IMG/VR virus record: IMGVR_UViG_3300027810_000075
Location: 1-20,037 of that record
DNA length: 20,037 bases
Direction: 5' to 3' (one strand)
Origin: a virus
The notes beneath the pieces were generated by a model that did not search any database, was not told where the DNA came from, and was given only the letters and a program-made list of their open reading frames with translations. Below, in pieces: positions 1 to 6,184 of the stretch. The position numbers and the translations under genes are program-made. How positions within the stretch are numbered: position 1 is the stretch's first letter; the number at the start of each line of letters is the position of its first letter.

Positions 1-408
1 CTTGAGAATGGGCGTGAAGTTAAAGACATGGTGGGCCATGTCGGCAAGTTTCTCAGTGCAGAGGCTGATCTAAAAGACGCCGTCAGTCGCAAGAAGAAAA
101 ACCCCATCACCGCTATTACAGGCGGCGCAGAGGGCGACTGGGAAGAGTTCCAGGCCCTTGAAGACCTTAAAGAAAAGCGCCGTGAATTGGAGTCTTGGTG
201 CAGATTGTATGGTCCGCCGGGCACTTGGGACCGCTGGATTTCTTGGGAAGCCGAAGCGCGTAAAGCTCGACGCGCAGCAGAAAAGCAAAAAGAAAAAGAG
301 CGTGAGGAGTTGGTGGAAGCCATCATGTACGCAGTTTCTGGAACGCTTGCCCTTGGCGGTGCTGGCGCACTGATATATTTTCTTGGCCGCTATTGGGAGA
401 AATGGTGA
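1..408 (+). CDS. Coiled-coil protein with C-terminal membrane segment (5' end missing)
   Basis: The frame is open from the first base of the window, so the ATG at 28 is probably internal and the true start lies to the left. The visible part is very rich in Lys, Glu and Arg and should form long helices or coiled coil (roughly codons 50-110). It then has a hydrophobic stretch near the end (AVSGTLALGGAGALIYFLG) that looks like one transmembrane helix, followed by a short WEKW tail. I recall similar proteins (a GREVKDMVGHVGKFL-type N-terminus) in marine phage structural regions, but no function is known to me. A membrane-anchored helical protein beside lysis genes could be a spanin-like or virion membrane-contact protein; that is inference only. 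Its stop overlaps the next start (TGATG). Confidence 0.75.
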   Translation, partial: LENGREVKDMVGHVGKFLSAEADLKDAVSRKKKNPITAITGGAEGDWEEFQALEDLKEKRRELESWCRLYGPPGTWDRWISWEAEARKARRAAEKQKEKEREELVEAIMYAVSGTLALGGAGALIYFLGRYWEKW

Positions 409-581
409 TGTGGGTTTTGATTTGGTTCCAGATTATTAACAACAATGTCTCTCATTATGAACTGGGTCAGTTCATCTCCAGCAGCGAGTGCGCTAGGGCA
501 AAGGACGACGCCAAGGTTTTGATTACGGACAGTCACACGGTAACGTATTGCTTTGAAGTTATATCGAAACAAGAAGGGTAA
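408..581 (+). CDS. Small membrane-anchored or secreted protein of unknown function
   Basis: This is a 57-residue protein starting MWVLIWFQI. The chosen start is the ATG at 408, overlapping the previous stop (TGATG), with GGGAGA seven bases upstream; an in-frame ATG at 402 is the alternative. The short hydrophobic N-terminus could be a signal or anchor sequence. The rest is polar, with two cysteines (ECAR and YCFEV) that could form a disulfide in the periplasm. Small proteins of this shape occur in marine phage genomes without an assigned role. A promoter and the lysis cassette lie directly downstream, so this gene probably closes the preceding transcription unit. Function is not recognised. 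Confidence 0.6.
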   Translation: MWVLIWFQIINNNVSHYELGQFISSSECARAKDDAKVLITDSHTVTYCFEVISKQEG

Positions 582-592
582 TTATGTTGTAT

Positions 593-620
593 ATGACAAA
601 TGGGGAAAAGTTGTTATAAT
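593..620 (+). promoter_or_regulatory. Sigma70-type promoter upstream of the lysis cassette
   Basis: The -35 hexamer ATGACA (593-598, five of six matches to TTGACA) is separated by 16 bp from a perfect -10 hexamer TATAAT (615-620). It sits in one of only two real intergenic gaps of the window (582-667). Transcription would start near 627, giving a leader of about 40 bases before the holin start at 668, which has its own AAGGAG site (654-659). The position suggests that host RNA polymerase transcribes the holin-endolysin genes, and perhaps the head genes after them. Confidence 0.7.
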
Positions 621-667
621 AACACACCACAGGCATTATGCGATTGCTTACGCAAGGAGTTTGAACG

Positions 668-910
668 ATGGCGATACGACTAGATGAGTGGAAAGTTCTA
701 CCGCGTCTTATGATGCTGGCTACAACTATTATGTACATACGTTGCTTGGAGTGGGCGATGTCCCAACCTGACTTGTCAGTATCACAAGCGGGCCTAATAT
801 CCGTTGTAACTGGGGCTTTCACAGGAAGTTTCGGCATCTGGATGGGCAAAGAGTCTACAACCACTGTGACATCAAACAAGGTTGTGCATGAAGAGAGGTA
901 CGACAAATGA
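668..910 (+). CDS. Putative holin (two transmembrane segments)
   Basis: This is an 80-residue protein with two hydrophobic segments (about residues 10-30 and 41-60) and a charged, polar C-terminus ending HEERYDK. That size and topology fit a class II holin, which forms membrane lesions that let the endolysin reach the peptidoglycan. An AAGGAG site lies eight bases before the ATG. The stop overlaps the start of the next gene (ATGA). It directly precedes a GTA-type holin and an endolysin, which supports a lysis role; it could equally be an antiholin. The assignment rests on topology and neighbours, not on a diagnostic motif. Confidence 0.65.
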   Translation: MAIRLDEWKVLPRLMMLATTIMYIRCLEWAMSQPDLSVSQAGLISVVTGAFTGSFGIWMGKESTTTVTSNKVVHEERYDK

Positions 911-1368
911 TTACATTACTTGGAAGTCTACTTGGATTTGGCACCTCCTTTATGCCGGAGGTACTTAACTTCTTCAGGGCGGGTCAAGACCACAAGCACA
1001 GTCTTGAGCGCATGAAGCTTGAGATGGACCTTATGGCTCGGCGCAATGAGTTGAAGCTTGATATTCTGGATAAGCAGGCTGGTATCAAAGAGACAGAGGG
1101 GCTGTACAAACATGACAGCATGGACGCTGGAGGTTTTATTAACGCACTACGAGGCAGTGTCCGCCCTGTCATCACTTATGTTTTTTTTGGCCTTTTCGTT
1201 GCCATCAAGGTGACGGCTATCGTTGCGCTAATGGGCGCGGGTAATGACCTTGGAAGATCGTTGTCGCTAATCTGGGATGATGCTACATCCGGTTTGTTCG
1301 CGGCTATAATATCATTTTGGTTCGGCGGTCGCGCTGTATCTAAGTACATGAAGGGTGGAGTAAGATGA
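907..1368 (+). CDS. Holin of 3TM family (GTA-type holin)
   Basis: This 153-residue protein has a hydrophobic N-terminal segment (residues 2-23), a charged coiled-coil region (about 28-68), and two strong transmembrane helices (about 88-110 and 125-141). The features SVRPVITYVFFG and IISFWFGGRA are typical of the holin 3TM family found in gene transfer agents and marine phages. Its likely role is to permeabilise the inner membrane at the end of infection. It overlaps the upstream holin candidate and the downstream endolysin by four bases each (ATGA), so the three should be translationally coupled. There is a run of eight T within the third quarter of the gene, and the frame reads straight through it. 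Confidence 0.82.
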   Translation: MITLLGSLLGFGTSFMPEVLNFFRAGQDHKHSLERMKLEMDLMARRNELKLDILDKQAGIKETEGLYKHDSMDAGGFINALRGSVRPVITYVFFGLFVAIKVTAIVALMGAGNDLGRSLSLIWDDATSGLFAAIISFWFGGRAVSKYMKGGVR

Positions 1369-1820
1369 CGTATAAATTATCACAGCGCAGCCTTGATAAA
1401 CTCGAAGGCGTAGACGAGCGTCTACAGGCGGTTGTTAAACACGCTATCACTGCAACTAAGATTGACTTCGGTGTGATCCAAGGCATGAGAACGCTAGAGA
1501 TGCAAAAGGAACTCGTGGCCAAGGGTGCGTCCCAGACCATGAAGTCTAAACATCTCGTTGGTCATGCCGTCGACCTTATGGCTTATGTTGGCGGGAAGGG
1601 ATCTTGGCAGTTAAATGTTTATGATGATCTCGCCGATGCAATGAAGGAGGGCGCTGACATGGTTGGCGTTCAGTTGCGTTGGGGTGCAGCATGGCACATC
1701 AATGACATTCGTAAGTGGGAAGGCACGATGGAAGAGGCTATGAATAACTACATCGATGTGCGTAGATCAGCTAATCGCCGCCCGTTTATTGACGGGCCTC
1801 ATTTTGAACTAATGGTTTAG
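1365..1820 (+). CDS. Endolysin, M15-family zinc peptidase
   Basis: This 151-residue protein belongs to the M15 / VanY-like group (T5 endolysin type), which cleaves peptide bonds in the peptidoglycan stem peptide. The zinc site is visible: S-K-H63-x2-G-x-A-x-D70 (SKHLVGHAVDL) and the C-terminal D143-G-P-H146-F-E-L, giving ligands H63, D70 and H146. The conserved arginine in QGMRT (residue 42) is also present. The size matches single-domain phage endolysins, with no cell-wall-binding domain and no signal peptide, so export should depend on the holins just upstream. It starts by ATGA overlap with the 3TM holin. Confidence in fold and role is high; the exact bond cleaved is inferred. Confidence 0.9.
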   Translation: MTYKLSQRSLDKLEGVDERLQAVVKHAITATKIDFGVIQGMRTLEMQKELVAKGASQTMKSKHLVGHAVDLMAYVGGKGSWQLNVYDDLADAMKEGADMVGVQLRWGAAWHINDIRKWEGTMEEAMNNYIDVRRSANRRPFIDGPHFELMV

Positions 1821-1830
1821 GAGAACTACA

Positions 1831-2151
1831 ATGCCAGCACCTATGAAATCACTACGCCCCAAGAAACGTCCCAATCGCCGTTTGGGCCCAGACGACGAGG
1901 GCAGCACTCGCAGCCCTGACGGAATCTATGTGACGGATCGTGACAACGCCGACGCAGCTTCTCGTGGTAATAACGAGGCAAGACGCCGCGCAGAAGAAGG
2001 TAGTCCTAGAGACACCCCGACATACATGAACGGTGGCATGGTCAAGCAGGGGTACATGGGCGGCGGCATGATTAAAAAAGGTTACATGGACGGCGGAGAA
2101 GTTCGCCAGGGTGATGTTCGTGACAATGCAAAACGCGGGAAGTGCTACTGA
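1831..2151 (+). CDS. Small GGMV-repeat protein of marine phages
   Basis: This is a 106-residue protein. The N-terminal 60 residues are very polar and arginine-rich with many Asp (KKRPNRRLGPDDEG and similar). Residues 65-94 are three 10-residue repeats of the form Y-M-x-G-G-x-(V/I)-(K/R)-x-G, and the C-terminus is DNAKRGKCY. An AGGAG site overlapping the endolysin stop lies upstream of the ATG. Short proteins with glycine-methionine GGMV tails are frequent in marine phage structural regions but have no known function. A second protein with a related tail is encoded at 7509-7724. The basic, glycine-rich and probably disordered character could suit nucleic acid or capsid contact, which is speculation. 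Confidence 0.75.
   Translation: MPAPMKSLRPKKRPNRRLGPDDEGSTRSPDGIYVTDRDNADAASRGNNEARRRAEEGSPRDTPTYMNGGMVKQGYMGGGMIKKGYMDGGEVRQGDVRDNAKRGKCY
2023..2112 (+). repeat. Three 30-bp in-frame tandem repeats
   Basis: Units at 2023-2052, 2053-2082 and 2083-2112 each begin TACATG and encode Y-M-x-G-G-x-(V/I)-(K/R)-x-G. The nucleotide units have diverged (AACGGTGGC, GGCGGCGGC and GACGGCGGA after TACATG), while the amino-acid pattern is kept. Confidence 0.85.
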
Positions 2152-2510
2152 TGACCACAATTATGATTAGCATTCTGTCTGAAGGAATGCCTGTAGATAA
2201 GATGGGAGACGACGACGACGGTAAGTCTTGTCCTCTTCCGACTCAAGACGCCGACATGAACATGGAAAACAAGGACATGGCGGAGTACGAGTATGACTAC
2301 AAAGCCGCTGTAACAGATGACGAGTGCGGAAACTGCGGGATGTATAACCAGACCGCGGATATGCTGGAGTGTATTGGGGACGACTCTGGGGACGTTGGCT
2401 ATTGCCAACTGCTGAAATTCTGCTGTAGTAGTGAGAATACATGCAGTGAGTGGGTAGAGGGTGGACCGATCACATCTGACCTACAAGAGGAATACAAGGA
2501 CAATCTATAA
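2151..2510 (+). CDS. Cysteine-rich HiPIP-like protein
   Basis: This 119-residue protein starts at the TGATG overlap with the previous gene; an upstream in-frame ATG at 2142 is less likely. The N-terminal half is strongly acidic (GDDDDGK, EYEYDY). The C-terminal half has C59-x2-C62-x11-C74-x10-C85-x5-C91-C92-x5-C98-x2-W101, plus C27 further upstream. The C-x2-C, single Cys and G-Y-C order resembles high-potential iron-sulfur proteins, which hold a 4Fe-4S cluster with four cysteines. Marine phages carry related small genes near their head genes. The extra CC and C-x2-W cysteines go beyond the classic four. A zinc-binding or disulfide-knot protein is the alternative. Its role in the phage is unknown. 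Confidence 0.65.
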   Translation: MTTIMISILSEGMPVDKMGDDDDGKSCPLPTQDADMNMENKDMAEYEYDYKAAVTDDECGNCGMYNQTADMLECIGDDSGDVGYCQLLKFCCSSENTCSEWVEGGPITSDLQEEYKDNL

Positions 2511-2722
2511 TGGATGTTGTTGATTGGGCAAAATACATATACAAGAAACTTGAAGAGCGGGAGAAGGATCTTTCTGCCGCTCTTGCAAGCGGTGCTGTTA
2601 AAGACTGGGAACAGTACAAAATGTCGGTGGGAGAGATACGGGGACTCTCTTTCGCTCGTGAAGAAATCAAGTCCCTGCTGGAGAGAACCGTAGACGATGT
2701 CGAAGACCTTATATCTTCCTGA
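2510..2722 (+). CDS. Small helical phage protein of unknown function
   Basis: This 70-residue, charged and probably all-helical protein has the sequence features DWAKYIYKKLEEREKD and GEIRGLSFAREEIK. It starts by TAATG overlap with the HiPIP-like gene and ends 26 bases inside the co-chaperonin gene. Marine phages commonly have a gene of this size and pattern (a helix with ALASGAVKDWEQY, then GEIRGL) next to portal or head genes; its function is not known to me. The location suggests a head-assembly accessory role, which is inference. Confidence 0.75.
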   Translation: MDVVDWAKYIYKKLEEREKDLSAALASGAVKDWEQYKMSVGEIRGLSFAREEIKSLLERTVDDVEDLISS

Positions 2723-3185
2723 TCACGTTGCGCAGAAAATGAAGAAGGAGAAGGTTACTGCAAAAGCAGAGCCTGAAGCTTTGGATAGCGCATACGTTGA
2801 CGCTAATGAGCGGGTGCTAGACCCCTCCCTTTTAGACAAACCGCTACTCGAAAGACTTCCGCAGCCGACAGGTTGGCGGGTTTTAGTTATGCCGTACCAA
2901 GGCAAGGCTAAAACAGCGAGTGGTTTGTATATCCCTGATGAAGTTCGAGAGCGAGAGTCGGTAGCCACGGTTGTGGCGTACGTGATGAAGCTTGGACCAC
3001 TAGCTTACAAAGACCCTGACAAGTTCGGGGCAGATGGTGAGCCGTGGTGTAAAGAAGGTCAGTGGGTTTGCATTGGTCGTTACTCAGGTTCCAGATTCAA
3101 AATTGATGGCGGGGAGGTTCGTATCATCAATGATGACGAGGTTATCGCCACTATTATGGAACCCGATGATGTTAAACATATTTAA
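2697..3185 (+). CDS. GroES-like co-chaperonin (Cpn10 family)
   Basis: This 162-residue protein has a GroES-fold domain at about residues 53-154. LPQPTGWRVLVMPY matches the first strand, KTASGLYIPDE matches the mobile loop that docks on GroEL, and GRYSGSRFKIDG-x2-VRIINDDEVIA matches the C-terminal strands (host GroES has FGKYAG-x-KIDGEE). It has about 50 extra N-terminal residues compared with bacterial GroES (about 97 residues). It probably forms a ring that replaces host GroES on host GroEL and tunes it for folding the capsid protein, as T4 gp31 does. The scaffold and capsid genes follow directly. The start at 2697 has GGAGAG upstream and overlaps the previous gene; the ATG at 2739 has no good ribosome site. 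Confidence 0.88.
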   Translation: MSKTLYLPDHVAQKMKKEKVTAKAEPEALDSAYVDANERVLDPSLLDKPLLERLPQPTGWRVLVMPYQGKAKTASGLYIPDEVRERESVATVVAYVMKLGPLAYKDPDKFGADGEPWCKEGQWVCIGRYSGSRFKIDGGEVRIINDDEVIATIMEPDDVKHI

Positions 3186-3196
3186 GGGGACAGGCT

Positions 3197-4051
3197 ATGT
3201 CTGAAGAAAACGAGATTGAAGAAACAGAAATTTCTATTGAAGACCCTGAAAGTCAGGAAGAAGCAAAAGTTAAGCCTGAGTCTAGCGAAGAAGAGCTAGA
3301 TTCTTACAGTAAGGGTGTTCAGACGCGCATCAAAAAGCTGACGGAGAGATATCGTCAGGAAGAGCGTGATAAGTCAGAAGCTGTTCGGTTATCCCAGCAG
3401 CTGATAGACGAGAACAACAAGCTGAAAACTCGCGTGAAGGCTTTGGACACAGGCTACTTGTCTGAGTATGGAAGCCGACTGGAGTCTCAAACAGATGGCG
3501 CAAAGCGCGTCTACAAAGAGGCTTATGAGGCTGGAGATACGGACAAAATGCTGGAAGCCCAGCAGGCGTTGTCTAATATCGCCGTTCAGCAGCAGCAGTA
3601 CAACACTGCGAAAGCTCGGGCTGAACAGCAGGCTAAGATGCCTGTTCAGCAGCAGCAACCTGTACAGCAACCTGTACAACAGCAGCAAGCGGCACCAGTT
3701 CCAGATGCCAAAGCTGTTGCGTGGAAAGAGAAGAACAAGTGGTTTGGTCAAGATAAGATCATGACAACGGCTGCTTACACAGTACATCAGGAACTCGTCG
3801 AGGAACAAGGGTTTGACCCGAACAGCGATGAGTACTATACTGAGGTTAATCGTCGTATGCGTGGGGAGTTTCCTCACAAGTTTCAGGCGACTAAATCGGG
3901 TGGAGGAAGTCAGGTCGCTTCTGCTGGTAACTCCGCATCCCGCAGCACGAAAACAGGGCGCAGGTCGGTCAAGCTATCGCATTCCGCAGTTGCGATTGCC
4001 AAAAAGCTAGGCGTACCTCTTGAAGAATACGCAAAGTATGTAAAGGATTGA
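3197..4051 (+). CDS. Capsid assembly scaffolding protein
   Basis: This 284-residue protein is laid out like T7-type scaffolds. It has an acidic disordered N-terminus (residues 1-45), a coiled-coil region (about 46-130), a glutamine-rich linker (about 131-167), and a conserved helical part with WFGQDKIMTTAAY and GFDPNSDEYY. It ends in a basic C-terminus with AVAIAKKLGVPLEEYAK. Scaffolds guide coat-protein assembly into the procapsid and then exit; the basic C-terminal helix normally contacts the coat. Its place between the co-chaperonin and the coat genes agrees with this role. No protease motif is seen, so scaffold removal may not be proteolytic, or the protease is elsewhere. The assignment rests on architecture, position and remembered family resemblance. 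Confidence 0.8.
   Translation: MSEENEIEETEISIEDPESQEEAKVKPESSEEELDSYSKGVQTRIKKLTERYRQEERDKSEAVRLSQQLIDENNKLKTRVKALDTGYLSEYGSRLESQTDGAKRVYKEAYEAGDTDKMLEAQQALSNIAVQQQQYNTAKARAEQQAKMPVQQQQPVQQPVQQQQAAPVPDAKAVAWKEKNKWFGQDKIMTTAAYTVHQELVEEQGFDPNSDEYYTEVNRRMRGEFPHKFQATKSGGGSQVASAGNSASRSTKTGRRSVKLSHSAVAIAKKLGVPLEEYAKYVKD
3585..3695 (+). repeat. Low-complexity CAG/CAA (poly-Gln) tract in the scaffold gene
   Basis: Repeated CAGCAGCAR and CCTGTWCAG blocks encode Q-rich sequence with QQQQPVQQPVQQQQ. The tract forms the linker between the coiled-coil and the C-terminal region. Such tracts can change length by slippage, so linker length may vary between related phages. Confidence 0.8.
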
Positions 4052-4055
4052 TGAC

Positions 4056-4517
4056 ATGACTGACACTAGAACACCGCGCAAGAGCGCAACACGCGAAACA
4101 GAAACGCGCAGAAAACCATGGGCACCGCCCAGCCACCTATCTGCACCAGAGGCCCCAGAGGGCTTTGTGCATCGTTGGGTACGAGTCGCAATGCGTGGCG
4201 AGGAAGACAAAATGAATGTCACCTCCAAGCTACGTGAAGGATGGGAACCTGTCCGGAAAGATGAGTATCCAAACTATGAGGCTGCAACCATCGATGATGG
4301 TCAATACGCAGGCGTCATAGGACAAGGTGGGCTGATGTTGTGTCGTATGCCTGAACAGACAGCACGCGAAAGAAACGAGTACTACGGGGGCCGAACCCGC
4401 GAACAGATGACAGCTGTAGACCAGGACCTAATGAAGGAACAACATCCTTCGATGCCGATCCACAATGATCGACAAAGTCGTGTATCCTTTGGAGGCCGCG
4501 AACGCGACTCCAATTAA
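4056..4517 (+). CDS. Conserved marine-phage protein between scaffold and coat genes
   Basis: This 153-residue, very polar protein starts four bases after the scaffold stop. It has an Arg/Lys/Thr-rich N-terminus (TPRKSATRETETRRK), then KPWAPPSHL, GFVHRWVRVAMRGEEDK, LREGWEPVRKDEYP, IGQGGLMLCRMPEQ and a C-terminal EQHPSMP-x3-DRQSRVSFGG. I recall these blocks as a conserved family in marine phages, always near the scaffold and coat genes. It has no membrane segment and no catalytic motif that I can identify. A minor capsid or head-completion role is plausible from location only. Confidence 0.78.
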   Translation: MTDTRTPRKSATRETETRRKPWAPPSHLSAPEAPEGFVHRWVRVAMRGEEDKMNVTSKLREGWEPVRKDEYPNYEAATIDDGQYAGVIGQGGLMLCRMPEQTARERNEYYGGRTREQMTAVDQDLMKEQHPSMPIHNDRQSRVSFGGRERDSN

Positions 4518-4534
4518 TTATATGAGGTGCTATT

Positions 4535-5185
4535 ATGGCAAATTCTAACGGATCCTTTGGGCTACGTCCCATTGGTATTGTTGGACAAGGTTCGAATACT
4601 ACGGGTGCTACCGAGTATCGTATCGCGTCAAACAACAATACAAAAATGTATCAGGGCTCTCCTGTTGTCCCAGTTGCGGGCGGAACTATCGGTGCAGCGC
4701 AAGCTGCTGCTGGTGGTAACGTAGCATTCGTGGGTGTTTTCTGGGGTGTCGAGTACGTTCGCGCATCAGACGGCAAAACAATTTGGGCTCCTTCCTGGCA
4801 GGGTACTGCTGCGGGTGCGGATGCAAACTTCCCTATCAAGGCGTTTGTTTACGACAACCCAATGCAGACGTTCACTATTGCGACATCTAATGTCGTTGGT
4901 GCAGCGAACACTGAAGCGGAAGTTCGTGCGATGGTCTTTAAGAACATCGCAATGGCAACGGCCACTGCGGGCAATGACACCACTGGTATCTCTTCTGCAT
5001 CCGCAGACTTGAATACTGCTGCTGCCACTGCTGCTCTTCAGCTGCGTGTTATTGGTGTCCAAGACGACGCTGACAACTCTGACTTCACAGTCGCTGGTAT
5101 CCCACTCATCGTACGTCTCAATACATCGTTCAACTCTGCCAATGGCGGGATTGCAGCGGGTACTGTTTCGTCCACTGGCGTTTAA
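4535..5185 (+). CDS. Putative head decoration/structural protein
   Basis: This 216-residue protein is rich in Ala, Gly, Thr, Val and Asn and is probably all-beta. It begins MANSNGSFGLRPIG and has VFWGVEYVRASDGKTIW, KAFVYDNPMQTF and VAGIPLIVRLNTSFNS. It is a family I recall from marine phages, encoded immediately before the major capsid gene. Composition and position suggest a virion protein such as a capsid decoration protein, but I know of no direct evidence for this family. It has a GAGGTG ribosome site eight bases before the ATG. The coat gene follows after a 13-base gap in which its own ribosome site overlaps this gene's stop. Confidence 0.75.
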   Translation: MANSNGSFGLRPIGIVGQGSNTTGATEYRIASNNNTKMYQGSPVVPVAGGTIGAAQAAAGGNVAFVGVFWGVEYVRASDGKTIWAPSWQGTAAGADANFPIKAFVYDNPMQTFTIATSNVVGAANTEAEVRAMVFKNIAMATATAGNDTTGISSASADLNTAAATAALQLRVIGVQDDADNSDFTVAGIPLIVRLNTSFNSANGGIAAGTVSSTGV

Positions 5186-5191
5186 GGAGGT
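5183..5191 (+). promoter_or_regulatory. Full-length Shine-Dalgarno for the major capsid gene
   Basis: TAAGGAGGT is a nine-base perfect complement to the usual 3' end of bacterial 16S rRNA (ACCUCCUUA). It lies seven bases before the capsid ATG at 5199 and contains the TAA stop of the preceding gene. It is the strongest ribosome site that I see in the window, fitting the need for hundreds of coat copies per particle. Confidence 0.85.
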
Positions 5192-5198
5192 CTAACAC

Positions 5199-6113
5199 AT
5201 GGCTATTTCACGCGCACAACTGGCTAAAGAGCTAGAACCAGGCCTAAACGCCTTGTTTGGTATGGAGTACAACAAGTACGAAAACCAACACGCCGAAATC
5301 TTTACAACAGAGTCTTCCGATCGAGCATTCGAAGAAGAAGTTATGTTGGCCGGGTTTGGCGCAGCACCAACTAAGTCGGAAGGTTCTTCCGTCAACTTTG
5401 ACGACGCTAACGAAGCATACACTGCTCGTTACAACCACGAAACTGTGGCGTTGGCATTCTCAATTACTGAGGAAGCTATCGAAGACAATCTCTATGATCG
5501 TCTTGGTTCACGTTACACTCGTGCGTTGGCTCGTTCAATGGCACACACGAAGCAGGTTAAAGCGGCTTCAGTGCTTAACAACGCCTTTGCTGGCGGTGCT
5601 ACAGCTGGTGGTGACGGCGTTGCTCTTTGTGCAACAACCCACCCACTGACAAACGGCGGCACATTCGCAAACACTCCAGCAGTAGCTGCTGATTTGAACG
5701 AAACTTCTTTGGAAGACGCTCTTATCAACATCGCTGGCTTTGTTGACGAACGTGGCTTGAAGGTCGCCCTGCGCGGCACCAAGTTGGTCATCCCGCGTCA
5801 ACTGCAATTCGTTGCAGAACGCTTGATGGTTTCAAACTTGCGTGTTGGCACAGCCGACAACGACACGAACGCTCTACGCTCAATGGGTATGTTGCCTGAT
5901 GGTTATGCCGTCAACGACTTCCTCACTGATCCAGATGCGTTCTTCGTGTTGACAGATGCTCCTCGTGGTATGATTCACTTTGAGCGCACACCACTCTCCA
6001 CCAACATGGAAGGTGATTTCGACACGGGTAACATGCGCTTCAAGGCGCGTGAGCGTTACAGCTTCGGCTTCTCCGACCCACGTTGTATCTTCGGTTCTGC
6101 AGGGGCGGCGTAA
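5199..6113 (+). CDS. Major capsid protein (Mu gpT-like, HK97 fold)
   Basis: This 304-residue coat protein begins MAISRAQLAKELEPGLNALF. It has TTESSDRAFEEEVMLAGFG, the central helix region FSITEEAIEDNLYDRLGSRY followed by TRALARSMAHTKQVKAA, and a C-terminal block (KARERYSFGFSDPR). This pattern matches Mu-like major head subunits (gpT family) seen in many marine phages, which have the HK97 fold. The length fits a mature-size coat with no long N-terminal delta domain, consistent with a separate scaffold gene upstream. It follows a perfect Shine-Dalgarno and is closed by a strong terminator at 6136-6170, so it is the last gene of its transcription unit and is probably the most expressed. Confidence 0.88.
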   Translation: MAISRAQLAKELEPGLNALFGMEYNKYENQHAEIFTTESSDRAFEEEVMLAGFGAAPTKSEGSSVNFDDANEAYTARYNHETVALAFSITEEAIEDNLYDRLGSRYTRALARSMAHTKQVKAASVLNNAFAGGATAGGDGVALCATTHPLTNGGTFANTPAVAADLNETSLEDALINIAGFVDERGLKVALRGTKLVIPRQLQFVAERLMVSNLRVGTADNDTNALRSMGMLPDGYAVNDFLTDPDAFFVLTDAPRGMIHFERTPLSTNMEGDFDTGNMRFKARERYSFGFSDPRCIFGSAGAA

Positions 6114-6135
6114 GTCTCCACTCACTACTAGAGTC

Positions 6136-6170
6136 AGAGGCGGTCTTCGGATCGCCTCTTTCTTTTTGTT
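6136..6170 (+). terminator. Rho-independent terminator after the capsid gene
   Basis: AGAGGCGGTC (6136-6145) pairs with GATCGCCTCT (6150-6159) over ten base pairs (one G-U), closing a UUCG tetraloop (6146-6149). A T-rich tract TTTCTTTTTGTT follows. This is a textbook intrinsic terminator 22 bases after the coat stop. It should end or reduce transcription before the tail genes. Confidence 0.92.
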
Positions 6171-6184
6171 TAGACCTGATGTAT

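Noticed and set aside
28-408. First gene read as complete from the ATG at 28
   Set aside because: The frame is open to base 1 with coding-like sequence before this ATG, so the gene is cut by the window edge.
1181-1188. Run of eight T in the 3TM holin gene as a slippage or frameshift site
   Set aside because: The reading frame runs straight through with both transmembrane helices intact, and no alternative frame of useful length follows.
2697-2722. Programmed frameshift joining the small helical gene to the GroES gene
   Set aside because: The overlap has no slippery heptamer that I can see, and the GroES gene has its own ATG with a GGAGAG site.
5949-5974. TTGACA followed by TATGAT inside the capsid gene
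   Set aside because: The spacer is only 14 bases and the site lies inside a highly expressed coding region; a chance match is more likely.
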